From contig NZ_QJJS01000004.1 of assembly GCF_003201595.1 (NCBI RefSeq), positions 1 to 64,000 on the forward strand: DNA of 64,000 nucleotides, read 5' to 3'. The notes below the pieces were generated by a model. It had not been told where the DNA came from. It worked only from the letters and a program-made list of their open reading frames with translations, and ran no database searches. The translations under genes and the position numbers were made by a program. Source of the stretch: Sphaerotilus hippei (GTDB lineage Bacteria > Pseudomonadota > Gammaproteobacteria > Burkholderiales > Burkholderiaceae_C). Positions 17,364-25,885 of this stretch are shown piece by piece (position 1 is the stretch's first letter; every line of letters begins with the position of its first letter).

Positions 17364-18005
17364 ATGAACGATCTGATCCTCCAGAAACCCGCCCTCGGCC
17401 CCGGGCAATCGGCCGAGCTCTTCCTGCTGTTCCACGGCGTGGGGGCCCGTGCGGCCGACCTGGGCGGCGTCGGCGCCAGCCTGGCCGGCAGGCACGCACA
17501 GGCCTGGGTCGTGAGTGTGCAGGCCCCCCGGCCCAGCGATCTGGCGCAGGGCTGGCAGTGGTTCTCGGTGCGCGGGGTGACCCCGGAGAACCGCGCGGGC
17601 CGGGTGGCCGAGGCCATGCCCGGCTTCGTCCAGTCCGTCCTGGCCTGGCAGAAGGAGACGGGCCTGGACGCCACGAGGACCACGCTCATCGGCTTCTCCC
17701 AGGGCGCGATCATGTCGCTGGAGTCCACCCAGCTGGCGCGGCCGATCGCCGGTCGTGTGGCGGCCCTGGCCGGCCGCTTCGCCCTTGCGCCCCGCCAGGC
17801 CCCGGGCACGACCCCGATCCACCTGCTGCATGGTGAGGCGGACTCCATCGTGCCGACCTCGTCGTCGATCGACGCGCATGCGCAGCTCCTGGCGCTGGGC
17901 GCGAACGTCAGCCTGGACCTCATCCCGGGACTGGGCCACGGCATCGACGCCCGCATGATGGAGCGGCTGCACCACCGGCTGGCCCCGGACCGGAACGGGG
18001 CATGA
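17364..18005 (+). CDS. YpfH-like serine esterase (alpha/beta hydrolase)
   Basis: A 213-residue phospholipase/carboxylesterase-family hydrolase. The nucleophile serine lies in GFSQGA, the oxyanion region in FLLFHGVGA, the acid in HGEADSIVP and the histidine in GLGHGID. E. coli YpfH (232 residues) is the nearest family I recognise; it hydrolyses short acyl esters, with no known physiological substrate. No signal peptide is seen, so it is probably cytosolic. The gene downstream begins one base after its stop, so the two are likely translated together. Confidence 0.8.
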   Translation: MNDLILQKPALGPGQSAELFLLFHGVGARAADLGGVGASLAGRHAQAWVVSVQAPRPSDLAQGWQWFSVRGVTPENRAGRVAEAMPGFVQSVLAWQKETGLDATRTTLIGFSQGAIMSLESTQLARPIAGRVAALAGRFALAPRQAPGTTPIHLLHGEADSIVPTSSSIDAHAQLLALGANVSLDLIPGLGHGIDARMMERLHHRLAPDRNGA

Positions 18006-18006
18006 C

Positions 18007-18453
18007 ATGAGCACCACCGCCGCGGTGCTGACGTGGCGGGCTGGTCGGCTGACGCTGTCGGAAGGCGACGGCAGGACCACGATCCTGCCCCTCGGGCCGG
18101 AGGTGCTCGCCGATCGCCACTGGCCGCAACGCCCCCCGAGCCCGCTCCAGCTGGAGCGCGCCATCGACGAGGTCGAGACGGCCATCGAACAGTCCGGGCT
18201 GGTGCACGCGCCCCGTGACCGGCTGCGGCTGGCCGGCCCCTGGTCGGAGCTGATGCCGCAGCGCCTGAGACACGACGGCGACATACGCCGCGACGAGATC
18301 GAGAGCGAGTTCTCGAAGCTGGTCTCAGCCGCCCACCGCGGCCCGGGCGAGCCCGTCGAGGCCACTCACCAAGGGGTTCACGCGGCGGCGCTGCTGATGC
18401 TGCGTGAACTCATGCATCACCTGGGATTCCAGTGGCTCACGGCCGCCACCTGA
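18007..18453 (+). CDS. Conserved hypothetical protein coupled to the esterase
   Basis: A 148-residue soluble protein that I do not recognise. It has no signal peptide or membrane segment. A beta-rich N-terminal part (residues 1-35) is followed by charged helices, including RRDEIESEFSKLVSAAH near 94-110 and a hydrophobic C-terminal helix ALLMLRELMHHLGF. The ATG is one base after the stop of the YpfH-like esterase, which indicates an operon. GC content and codon use match the neighbours, so it is probably a real gene, but no function can be offered. Confidence 0.6.
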   Translation: MSTTAAVLTWRAGRLTLSEGDGRTTILPLGPEVLADRHWPQRPPSPLQLERAIDEVETAIEQSGLVHAPRDRLRLAGPWSELMPQRLRHDGDIRRDEIESEFSKLVSAAHRGPGEPVEATHQGVHAAALLMLRELMHHLGFQWLTAAT

Positions 18454-18517
18454 CGCCGGACCACGGGGCAGACCCTCACTCCGATCCCCTCCCCAGACCT
18501 TCCTGGAAGGAAACACC

Positions 18518-18646
18518 ATGCCCGTCGTCCTCCGGCCCGGTGGGATCGATGCCGCGGTCCGGCCTGCGGCGCATCGCCGCATGGCCGTCAGCGCCGGCCG
18601 GCCTCGGCGTCCAGCCGCGAACGGACCTCGGTCAGCTGGGCGATGA
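18518..18646 (+). CDS. Short open frame with a strong ribosome site, doubtful
   Basis: A 42-codon frame beginning MPVVLRPGG. It is preceded by GGAAGGAAACACC, a near-ideal ribosome binding site, and by the small inverted repeat CCTTCC-TGGAAGG. It runs 59 bases into the 3' end of the convergent marR gene. The composition (many Arg/Pro/Ala) is what GC-rich noise gives, so it may be the surviving 5' end of a deleted gene and not a working peptide. Confidence 0.25.
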   Translation: MPVVLRPGGIDAAVRPAAHRRMAVSAGRPRRPAANGPRSAGR

Positions 18647-19010
18647 AACGCTCCAGATCCTGCACCGGCATCGTGCCGAACATGCGGGCGGCCATGGCCT
18701 GCTCGTGGTGGGCAAAACGCCCGCAGGCGGCCCGGCCGGCGTCGGTGACCCGCAGCTGCAGGCTGCGCCGGTCGTGCGGATCGACCTCGCGGGTGAGCAG
18801 GCCCTGATCCACCAGTTCACGGGTGAGCCGCGCGATCTGGCCCTTGTCGCGGCCGGTGGCCTGCGCCAGGACCTGCTGGCTGACGCCGGGCTGGTGCAGG
18901 CACTGGCCGAGGATGCGCAGGTGCATCGGCGCCAGCGTCTCGCCGGCGTCGAGCAGGCACTGGCGCATCCGGCCCTTCAGGGCCTCGAAGGTGTGCAGGA
19001 AGGCGGCCAT
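18588..19010 (-). CDS. MarR-family transcriptional regulator
   Basis: A 140-residue winged-helix repressor. The recognition region is VSQQVLAQATGRDKGQIARLTRELVDQGLL and the wing contains DPHDRRSLQLRVT, the DxRxxxxxLT signature of MarR proteins. I chose the ATG at 19010 because AGGAAG stands 5 bases upstream. An in-frame ATG at 19061 would add 17 residues but has no ribosome site. It is divergent from a DUF2798 membrane gene, and the region between carries GTTG/CAAC repeats, so it probably controls that gene and itself. Confidence 0.82.
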   Translation of the reverse strand: MAAFLHTFEALKGRMRQCLLDAGETLAPMHLRILGQCLHQPGVSQQVLAQATGRDKGQIARLTRELVDQGLLTREVDPHDRRSLQLRVTDAGRAACGRFAHHEQAMAARMFGTMPVQDLERFIAQLTEVRSRLDAEAGRR

Positions 19011-19053
19011 CGCGGCTTCCTGCCGCGTGGTCGGTGATGGGCGGCCGGATTTG

Positions 19054-19095
19054 GTTGACATTCGCAACTATATCAGGCACATTGTTGACAACATC
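19054..19095. promoter_or_regulatory. Putative MarR operators between marR and the DUF2798 gene
   Basis: Two inverted repeats with GTTG/CAAC arms occur in 42 bases: GTTGACATTCGCAAC (19054-19068) and TGTTGACAACA (about 19083-19093). Each contains TTGACA. The AT-rich stretch between them includes TATAGT on the minus strand, a plausible -10 for marR. This is the classical layout of a MarR regulator controlling itself and a divergent target. Confidence 0.45.
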
Positions 19096-19112
19096 AACGA
19101 TCTCTTCCACCC

Positions 19113-19586
19113 ATGAACACAGGCTCGGCCCCGAGGCCCGCATCCCGACTCTCCCGCCTGCGCCGCCTGGCGCCGGTGCTGTGCATTCCTCCGTTGATCG
19201 GGCTGGTCCTCACCGGCTTCATCACCTGGGTCAACGTCGGATTCGCCGACGACTTCGTGAGCCGCTGGCTGCGCGGCTTCGTCTCGGCGCTGCCGGTGAT
19301 GGCGCTGGGCTTTGCCATCATGGGCGTGCTCGGCAGCCTGCTGCAGCGCCATTTCGGGCACCTGCCCGACGTGCTGAAGAAGGTGATGCTGGCCCTGTCG
19401 ATGGCCTGCACGATGGAGTTCCTGCTGGCCACCGTGGTCACGCTGAGCAACGTCGGCTGGAACGACGGTTACGCCAGCGCCTGGCTGGCCGCCTTCCTGA
19501 AGTCGCTGCCCGTGGGCCTGGGCATCGGCCTGCTGATGGGCTTCGTGATCAAGCCGCGCATCGACCGGCTGATGGCACGCGTCTGA
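19113..19586 (+). CDS. DUF2798 membrane protein
   Basis: A 157-residue inner-membrane protein with four predicted helices arranged as two repeats. Each repeat has a hydrophobic helix followed by a VSRWLRGFVSALPVMALGF-like or ASAWLAAFLKSLPVGLGIG segment, the DUF2798 signature. The function of the family is unknown. In other bacteria it often lies beside MarR or TetR regulators, as here with the divergent marR 102 bases away. The likely ligand is a small toxic compound sensed by MarR, but this is inference from context. Confidence 0.78.
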   Translation: MNTGSAPRPASRLSRLRRLAPVLCIPPLIGLVLTGFITWVNVGFADDFVSRWLRGFVSALPVMALGFAIMGVLGSLLQRHFGHLPDVLKKVMLALSMACTMEFLLATVVTLSNVGWNDGYASAWLAAFLKSLPVGLGIGLLMGFVIKPRIDRLMARV

Positions 19587-19606
19587 GGCCCCGCCGGCGA
19601 CCGGGC

Positions 19607-19921
19607 TCAGCCGGGCGGCCCGGCGGTGGCCGGCCGGCGCATCGTGATGGCCCGGAACGGGCATTTCACCGCGCAGTCGCTGCAGCCGGTGCAGCGCTGC
19701 GGCTCGTCGAGCACCGCCGACTTCTTCCAGCGCACGGTCTCGAGGCTGAGCAGGTGCGGCTCGCAGGACGCGACGCACCAGCCGCAGCCGGTGCAGCGGT
19801 CCGGATCGATCGAGGGCAGGCGACCCGAGCGGCGCGACGCGGCCGGGTCCGCGGCACCCGGCGGGCCCGCGGTCATCGGATCGGCCACGGGCCGGGGAAG
19901 GCCGGGCGGGCTTGCGGTCAT
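19607..19921 (-). CDS. Ferredoxin-type protein with two 4Fe-4S clusters
   Basis: A 104-residue protein with two complete cluster motifs, CTGCGWCVASCEP (about 46-58) and CTGCSDCAVKCPF (about 78-90), separated by 19 residues, as in bacterial 2[4Fe-4S] ferredoxins. The 40-residue N-terminal extension is Pro/Gly/Ala-rich and looks disordered. The ATG at 19921 has GAGGTG upstream at 8 bases. It is convergent with the DUF2798 gene and divergent from alkB, so no redox partner can be inferred from the neighbourhood. Confidence 0.8.
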   Translation of the reverse strand: MTASPPGLPRPVADPMTAGPPGAADPAASRRSGRLPSIDPDRCTGCGWCVASCEPHLLSLETVRWKKSAVLDEPQRCTGCSDCAVKCPFRAITMRRPATAGPPG

Positions 19922-20032
19922 GGATGCGCACCTCGATGGAGCCAGCCCGCAGCGTAGCGGAAACGGCTCGGGCAGGATTGCAGCGCAAGACCCGGAGTGC
20001 ATGCCCGGCCCGGGCTGCCTAGACTTCCACCC

Positions 20033-20713
20033 ATGCCCAGCCTGCCAACGCCCGGACCGATGACCCCGGACCTGTTCGACGACGAACCGGTCGAAGCCGC
20101 CGCGCCTGAACGGCTCGGCCCGGGCACGCTGCTGCTGCGGGCCGCCGCGCGGGCGCAGGCCGCGGCCCTGCTCGAGGCCGTCGACACCGTGAGCACGGCC
20201 GCGCCGTGGCGCCACATGTGCACCCCGGGCGGGCGGCGCCTGTCGGTGGCGATGAGCAACTGCGGCACGCTGGGCTGGACCTCGGACCGGCACGGCTACC
20301 GCTACACCCGGCAGGACCCGCAGACCGGCCGGCCGTGGCCCGCGATGCCGGCGATCTTCCTGAGCCTCGCCCGCACCGCGGCGCGGCAGGCCGGCCATGC
20401 GGATTTCGAGCCCGACGCCTGCCTGATCAACCTCTACACGCCCGGCACCCGCCTGGGCCTGCACCAGGACCGCGACGAGCGCGACCTGGACGCGCCCATC
20501 GTGTCGGTCTCGCTGGGCGTGCCGGCGGTCTTCCTCTTCGGCGGCCTGCAGCGCAGCGATCCGGTCACGCGCCTCGTGCTGGGCGACGGGGACGTGCTCG
20601 TCTGGGGCGGGCCCGACCGGCTGCGCCACCACGGCATCGCCCCGCTGAAGCAGGCCTGCCACGCCCGGCTCGGGGCCTGCCGCATCAACCTCACCTTGCG
20701 CCGGGCGGGCTGA
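20033..20713 (+). CDS. alkB: AlkB-type DNA dioxygenase (alkylation repair)
   Basis: A 226-residue Fe(II)/2-oxoglutarate dioxygenase that removes N1-methyladenine and N3-methylcytosine lesions by oxidative demethylation. Iron ligands are H144 and D146 (GLHQDRDER) and H200 (RLRHHGI). The 2-oxoglutarate arginines are R217 and R223 (RINLTLRRAG, matching RYNLTFRQAG in E. coli). The substrate-lid region PWRHMCTPGGRRLSVAMSNCG is also typical. It lies 10 bases upstream of ada and probably forms an operon with it, the reverse of the E. coli ada-alkB order. Confidence 0.94.
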   Translation: MPSLPTPGPMTPDLFDDEPVEAAAPERLGPGTLLLRAAARAQAAALLEAVDTVSTAAPWRHMCTPGGRRLSVAMSNCGTLGWTSDRHGYRYTRQDPQTGRPWPAMPAIFLSLARTAARQAGHADFEPDACLINLYTPGTRLGLHQDRDERDLDAPIVSVSLGVPAVFLFGGLQRSDPVTRLVLGDGDVLVWGGPDRLRHHGIAPLKQACHARLGACRINLTLRRAG

Positions 20714-20723
20714 AGGCGTTCCG

Positions 20724-21905
20724 ATGCGATCGACCCCTCCTTCCTCCGCCCCCTCTCCCGCGCCACCGGACGGCGCCGGCGACGATCCCCGCTGGCTGGC
20801 CGTGCAGGCCCGTGACGCCTCGGCCGACGGGCGCTTCGTCTACGCCGTCCGCACCACCGGCGTCTACGCCCGGCCCGGCAGCGCCGCACGCCTGCCCCGG
20901 CCGGAGAACGTCGAGTTCTTCGACACGGCCCAGGCCGCCGAAGCCGCGGGCTATCGGGCCAGCCAGCGCCACGCCGCCGACCCCGCGGCCCTGGCCGCGC
21001 GGCACGCGGTGCTGGTCGCGGCCGCCTGCCGCCGCATCGAGGCGGCGCAGCAGGCGCTGCCCCTGGCCCGGCTGGCCGATCTGGCCGGCATGAGCGCCTT
21101 CCATTTCCACCGCGTCTTCAAGGCCGTCACCGGGCTGACGCCCAAGGCCTACGCCTCGGCCTGGCAGGCCCGCCGGCTGCGGCAGCAGCTCGACGGGCAG
21201 GCCTCGGTCACCACCGCGATGAACGAGGCGGGCTTCGGCTCGAGCAGCCGGCTGCACGAGGCCGCCGACCGCATGCTGGGCATGCGCCCCAGCGACTACC
21301 GCGCCGGGGGCAGCCGGGCCGACATCCGCTTCGCCGTCGGTGAATGCAGCCTGGGCGCGATCCTGGTCGCCCGCAGCGAGCGGGGCGTGTGTGCCATCCT
21401 GCTCGGCGACGATCCCGAGGCGCTGGTGCGGCAGTTGCAGGACCGCTTCTCGAACGCCCGGCTGATCGGCGCGGACGCCGGCTTCGAGCAGTGGGTCGCG
21501 CAGGTGGTCGCGCTGGTCGAGGCGCCCGCGCTGGGCCTGGACCTGCCGCTGGACGTGCGGGGCACGGCCTTCCAGGAGCGGGTCTGGCGGGCGCTGCGGC
21601 AGGTGCCTGCAGGCACGACGGTGTCCTATGCCGAACTCGCGCAGCGCATCGGCGCGCCCGGCTCGGCGCGGGCGGTCGCCCAGGCCTGCGCGGCCAATGC
21701 GCTGGCCGTGGCGATTCCTTGCCACCGGGTGGTGCGCCGCGACGGCGGGCTGTCCGGTTACCGCTGGGGCGTGAAGCGCAAGCGGGAACTGCTGGCCCGT
21801 GAAGCCGGCGAGCCGCCGGGGGTCGCCGGCGCCCCACCGGCCGCCGGACCGGAGGAGGTCCTGCCGGACGCACGACAGGCAGCGGCAGGCGGCGACCCGT
21901 CGTGA
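20724..21905 (+). CDS. ada: Ada-type regulator/O6-methylguanine methyltransferase lacking the sensor cysteines
   Basis: A 393-residue fusion: Ada N-terminal domain (about 20-90), AraC-type helix-turn-helix (about 95-195) and C-terminal O6-alkylguanine-DNA methyltransferase. The C-terminal acceptor C333 in AIPCHRVVR is intact, so guanine repair should work. In the N-terminal domain all four zinc-binding cysteines of E. coli Ada are replaced: C38 by A49 and C42 by S53 (VYARPGSAAR), C69 by S80 and C72 by H83 (YRASQRH). Methylphosphotriester sensing, which switches Ada into an activator, should therefore be lost. A low-complexity tail of about 35 residues follows the methyltransferase. It is co-directional with alkB. 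Confidence 0.9.
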   Translation: MRSTPPSSAPSPAPPDGAGDDPRWLAVQARDASADGRFVYAVRTTGVYARPGSAARLPRPENVEFFDTAQAAEAAGYRASQRHAADPAALAARHAVLVAAACRRIEAAQQALPLARLADLAGMSAFHFHRVFKAVTGLTPKAYASAWQARRLRQQLDGQASVTTAMNEAGFGSSSRLHEAADRMLGMRPSDYRAGGSRADIRFAVGECSLGAILVARSERGVCAILLGDDPEALVRQLQDRFSNARLIGADAGFEQWVAQVVALVEAPALGLDLPLDVRGTAFQERVWRALRQVPAGTTVSYAELAQRIGAPGSARAVAQACAANALAVAIPCHRVVRRDGGLSGYRWGVKRKRELLAREAGEPPGVAGAPPAAGPEEVLPDARQAAAGGDPS

Positions 21906-21962
21906 ACCCTCCGTCGGGCCGGCTCGCCGCGGTGGCGGGCGGCCAACACGACGGACGGGACC

Positions 21963-23822
21963 TCAGTCACCCAGCAGCGACAAATCCCGCACCGCGCCCT
22001 TGTCGGCCGAGGTGGCCAGCATGGCGTAGGCCTTGAGGGCGGCGGTCACCTTGCGCGGGCGCGGCAGCACGGGCTTCCAGCCCTTGGCATCCTGCTCGGC
22101 GCGGCGGCGGGCCAGCTCCTCGTCGCTGACCAGCAGGTTGATGCTGCGCTGGGGGATGTCGATGCGGATCCGGTCGCCCTGGCGCACCAGGCCGATCGCG
22201 CCACCGGCGGCCGCTTCGGGCGAGCAGTGGCCGATCGACAGGCCCGAGGTGCCGCCCGAGAAGCGGCCGTCGGTCAGCAGCGCGCAGGCCTTGCCCAGGC
22301 CCTTGCTCTTGATGTAGCTGGTCGGGTAGAGCATCTCCTGCATGCCGGGGCCGCCCTTCGGCCCTTCGTAGCGCACGATCACGACGTCGCCGGCCTGGAC
22401 CTTGTCGGCCAGGATGTCGGCCACGGCCTCGTCCTGCGACTCGGTCACGTAGGCCGAGCCTTCGAACACCAGGATGGACTCGTCCACGCCCGCGGTCTTC
22501 ACCACGCAGCCGTCCACGGCGATGTTGCCGCGCAGCACGGCCAGGCCACCTTCTTGCGAGAACGCGTGTTCGCCGGAGCGGATGCAGCCTTCGGCGCGGT
22601 CCACATCCAGGCTCGGCCAGCGCGTGGCCTGGCTGAACGCGACCTGGGTCGGGATGCCGGCCGGGCCCGCCAGGTAGAAGGTCTTCACGGCGTCAGACGG
22701 ATTGCGCGCGATGTCCCAGGCGTCCAGCGCGTCCTTCATCGTCTTGCTGTGGATGGTGGGCACGTCGGTGTGCAGCTTGCCGGCACGGTCGAGCTCACCC
22801 AGGATGGCCATGATGCCGCCGGCGCGGTGCACGTCCTCGATGTGGTACTTGTTGGTATTGGGCGCCACCTTGCACAGCTGCGGCACGACGCGCGACAGGC
22901 GGTCGATGTCGGCCATCGTGAAGTCGATGCCGGCTTCCTGGGCGATGGCCAGCAGGTGCAGGATGGTGTTGGTCGAGCCGCCCATGGCGATGTCGAGCGT
23001 GATCGCGTTCTCGAAGGCCTTGAAGCCCATCGAGCGCGGCAGCACCGACTCGTCTTCCTGCTCGTAGTAACGCTGGCACAGCTCGACGGCCAGGCGGCCG
23101 GCGCGCTTGAAGAGCTGTTCGCGGTCGGCGTGCGTGGCCACCACGGTGCCGTTGCCGGGCAGGCTCAGGCCCAGCGCTTCGGTCAGGCAGTTCATCGAGT
23201 TGGCGGTGAACATGCCCGAGCAGCTGCCGCACGTCGGGCAGGCCGAGCGCTCGACCTCGGCCAGGTCGGCATCACTCACCTTGCTGTCCACGGCCATCAC
23301 CATCGCGTCGACCAGGTCGAGCTTCTTGAACTCCATCACCTGGGTCTGCGGGTTGGCCAGGCGCACCTTGCCGGCCTCCATCGGGCCACCGGACACAAAC
23401 ACCACGGGGATGTTCAGGCGCATCGCGGCCATCAGCATGCCGGGGGTGATCTTGTCGCAGTTGGAGATGCACACCAGCGCATCGGCGCAGTGGGCGTTGA
23501 CCATGTACTCGACCGAGTCGGCGATCAGGTCGCGGCTGGGCAGCGAATACAGCATGCCGTCGTGGCCCATGGCGATGCCGTCGTCCACCGCGATGGTGTT
23601 GAACTCCTTGGCCACGCCGCCCGCGGCCTCGATCTCGCGCGCCACCAGCTGGCCCAGGTCCTTCAGGTGCACGTGACCGGGCACGAACTGGGTGAAGCTG
23701 TTGGCGATGGCGATGATGGGCTTCTCGAAGTCGCCATCCTTCATGCCGGTGGCACGCCACAGCGAGCGGGCGCCCGCCATGTTGCGGCCGGCGGTGGAGG
23801 TCTTGGAACGGTAGGCGGGCAT
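21963..23822 (-). CDS. ilvD: Dihydroxy-acid dehydratase
   Basis: A 619-residue enzyme of branched-chain amino acid and pantothenate synthesis that converts 2,3-dihydroxy-isovalerate and -methylvalerate to the 2-oxo acids. Cluster and metal-site cysteines are visible in NCDKITPG and in [21 protein letters not shown]. The C-terminal [21 protein letters not shown] signature is intact. Length matches E. coli IlvD (616). The ATG at 23822 gives the family-typical start [19 protein letters not shown]; a longer open frame upstream adds unrelated sequence. It stands alone, convergent with ada. Confidence 0.96.
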   Translation of the reverse strand: MPAYRSKTSTAGRNMAGARSLWRATGMKDGDFEKPIIAIANSFTQFVPGHVHLKDLGQLVAREIEAAGGVAKEFNTIAVDDGIAMGHDGMLYSLPSRDLIADSVEYMVNAHCADALVCISNCDKITPGMLMAAMRLNIPVVFVSGGPMEAGKVRLANPQTQVMEFKKLDLVDAMVMAVDSKVSDADLAEVERSACPTCGSCSGMFTANSMNCLTEALGLSLPGNGTVVATHADREQLFKRAGRLAVELCQRYYEQEDESVLPRSMGFKAFENAITLDIAMGGSTNTILHLLAIAQEAGIDFTMADIDRLSRVVPQLCKVAPNTNKYHIEDVHRAGGIMAILGELDRAGKLHTDVPTIHSKTMKDALDAWDIARNPSDAVKTFYLAGPAGIPTQVAFSQATRWPSLDVDRAEGCIRSGEHAFSQEGGLAVLRGNIAVDGCVVKTAGVDESILVFEGSAYVTESQDEAVADILADKVQAGDVVIVRYEGPKGGPGMQEMLYPTSYIKSKGLGKACALLTDGRFSGGTSGLSIGHCSPEAAAGGAIGLVRQGDRIRIDIPQRSINLLVSDEELARRRAEQDAKGWKPVLPRPRKVTAALKAYAMLATSADKGAVRDLSLLGD

Positions 23823-23960
23823 GGAATAACTCTCTGGGTCGATCCGGTCGGTGGAATTCGGTCGCGGCACCCCACGCAGGGGAGGCGCCGCTCCAGCGAT
23901 TTTCACCTACCGGCGAGCGCACCGCACCGGCTGGCCCGGGTTTCGTGGGGAGATCACGGC

Positions 23961-23976
23961 CGGGGCTCCGGCCCCG
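23961..23976 (-). terminator. Possible terminator hairpin after the chemoreceptor gene
   Basis: CGGGGC-TCCG-GCCCCG forms a perfect 6-bp stem with a 4-base loop, 7 bases downstream of the stop of the minus-strand chemoreceptor gene. No T-run follows, so it may act only weakly or with Rho. Confidence 0.35.
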
Positions 23977-23983
23977 CGCCGCG

Positions 23984-25585
23984 TCAGGCCGCGGACCGTG
24001 GCGTGTCGCCGAGCTGGAAGCTGCTCACCAGCCGGGACAGCCGGCCGGCCTGATCGGTCAGCGCACCGGCCGCGGCGGCGGCCTGCTCGGCCATCGCGGC
24101 GTTGTGCTGCGCGACCGAGTCGAGCTGGCGCACCGCCTCGCGGGTCTGGCCGATGCCACCGAGCTGCTGCTGGGCTTCCTGAGAGATCGTCGCGATGATG
24201 CCGGAGACCCGCTCGACCGAGCGCATGATGTCCTGCGTGGTGCTGCCGGCCTGGTGGATCTGCACGGAGCCGGCCTCGACCCGGCTCATCGAGTCGTGGA
24301 TCAGGCCCTTGATCTCCTGGGCCGCCCTGGCGCTGCGCTGGGCCAGCGCCCGCACCTCGCCGGCCACGACCGCGAAGCCGCGGCCCTGCTCGCCCGCGCG
24401 GGCGGCTTCCACCGCCGCGTTCAGCGCCAGGATGTTGGTCTGGAAGGCGATGCCGTCGATGATCGCGATGATGTCGGCGATCTTGTGGGACGCGGTGTTC
24501 ACCTCGGCCATCGTCGCCACCGCCTGGGAGACGGTCTGGCCGCCCTGCTGCGCGACCTCGTTGGCGACACGGGCCAGGTGGTGGGCCGAGTCGGCCGAGC
24601 CGCTGGTCTGCTGCACCGACTGGCCGAGCGTCTCGATCGTGCCCAGCGTCTGCTGCAGCGTCGCGGCGGCCTGCTCCGTGCGGTCGCTCAGGTTCTGGCT
24701 GCCGGCGGCGATCTCGGCACTGGCCTGATGGATCGACGACGAGGCATCACGGACGCTGGCCGCCAGGTGGTGCAGGCGCTCGCGCATCTCCTCCAGCGCC
24801 TGCAGCACCTCGCCGATCTCGTCGCCGCGCTCGACCGGCACGGGCCGGGACAGGTCATGGGCGGCCATCTGCCGTGTCGCCGCCAGCGCGGCACCCAGGC
24901 CGCGCGAGACGTCGCGCACCAGCCAGAATCCCGCGAGGCCGGCCAGCAGCAGCGCCACCAGCGCCCCGCCGAGCAGCACGTTGCGGGCGTGCACCGCCAG
25001 GCCCGAGGCCGATCGGGCCGTGGCCTCGTTCCAGGCGTCGTCCCAGGCACCGAGCGCCCGCACGGTCCGGATCCAGGCGTTCAGGTGCGCCTCCTCCTGG
25101 GCCTGTTCGGTCGCCATGCGCAGGCGCACGCCAAAGGCCACCGCGCCCTCGCCCCTGCCGCCGTATTCCTGGCGGGCCTGGCGCAGCACGCCCTGCGCGC
25201 CGTCGAAGGCCTGGTCGACCTGCTGGAGCCGCTGCAGGCCGTCGTCGGCCGTGATCATCTGGCGGGCCGCGGCGGACAGCTTGCCGCAGGTCTGCACCGT
25301 GTCCTGCAGCTGGCGGTGCAGCGCCTCGAGCGTCGACGGGTCGGCCGCGGAGAAGGAGCGCAGCGTGCTGCCGTACTCGTTGGCGCAGCGCTCCATGTCG
25401 CGCACGGTCTGGCTGCGCTGCGCGCCGTTGCCGGTCACCGCGAGCAGCGTGCCGTTGAGCGATTCGATGCGCATCAGCGCCAGTCCCGTCAAGCCCAGCA
25501 GGATGAGCAGGAACAGGCCGAAACACAGACTCAGCTTGTGAGCCAGTCGCAGGCGCCCGCCCGCTCCGCGCCATCCAGCGTGCAT
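23984..25585 (-). CDS. Methyl-accepting chemotaxis protein, four-helix-bundle sensor
   Basis: A 533-residue chemoreceptor. A first membrane helix (about 15-37, [19 protein letters not shown]) and a second near 190-210 enclose a helical periplasmic domain of about 150 residues (TarH/4HB type) that contains two cysteines. A HAMP domain and the signalling domain follow, with the conserved tip [18 protein letters not shown] and flanking Gln/Glu-rich methylation helices. No CheR-tethering NWETF pentapeptide is present at the C-terminus. Ligand unknown. Cytosolic signalling should run through CheW/CheA encoded elsewhere. Confidence 0.9.
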   Translation of the reverse strand: MHAGWRGAGGRLRLAHKLSLCFGLFLLILLGLTGLALMRIESLNGTLLAVTGNGAQRSQTVRDMERCANEYGSTLRSFSAADPSTLEALHRQLQDTVQTCGKLSAAARQMITADDGLQRLQQVDQAFDGAQGVLRQARQEYGGRGEGAVAFGVRLRMATEQAQEEAHLNAWIRTVRALGAWDDAWNEATARSASGLAVHARNVLLGGALVALLLAGLAGFWLVRDVSRGLGAALAATRQMAAHDLSRPVPVERGDEIGEVLQALEEMRERLHHLAASVRDASSSIHQASAEIAAGSQNLSDRTEQAAATLQQTLGTIETLGQSVQQTSGSADSAHHLARVANEVAQQGGQTVSQAVATMAEVNTASHKIADIIAIIDGIAFQTNILALNAAVEAARAGEQGRGFAVVAGEVRALAQRSARAAQEIKGLIHDSMSRVEAGSVQIHQAGSTTQDIMRSVERVSGIIATISQEAQQQLGGIGQTREAVRQLDSVAQHNAAMAEQAAAAAGALTDQAGRLSRLVSSFQLGDTPRSAA

Positions 25586-25885
25586 GGAAATGTCCTTCAG
25601 GTGGTCCGGCGAGCCTGATCGCCCGCGTCACCTGCCAGCCTATGCCGGCGGCCCCATCGGGATGACTGGAGATGCGCCCGGGAAAGGGGTGGATTTCCGC
25701 TGGCCGCGGATCGGGGAACCCTGCTGGAACCTGTCATCCAACTTACATGCAGCAACAGCCATGACTTTTACCGGCCATTTCAGAAGGCACGGTTTCGGTG
25801 CATAAGCAATGATTGCCTCAGGGTTATTTCGCCATCCCGGCGTTCATTTCCACACGATTTCCACCCCCTGCAGGAGCCCGATCCG
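25586..25885. other. Divergent chemoreceptor intergenic region
   Basis: About 300 bases between two divergent chemoreceptor genes. A good ribosome site (GCAGGAG) precedes the plus-strand gene. An AT-richer stretch at about 25735-25870 may hold its promoter, but I found no clear sigma-70 or FliA (sigma-28) consensus. Short open frames here have no ribosome site and look like chance. Confidence 0.4.

Noticed and set aside
19011..19067. N-terminal extension of MarR from ATG 19061 or TTG 19067
   Set aside because: No ribosome site lies upstream of either. The ATG at 19010 has AGGAAG at 5 bases and gives the usual MarR length. The longer form cannot be fully excluded.
25584..25805. 73-codon frame in the chemoreceptor intergenic region
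   Set aside because: It starts inside the start codon region of the opposite-strand chemoreceptor, has no ribosome site and no recognisable features.
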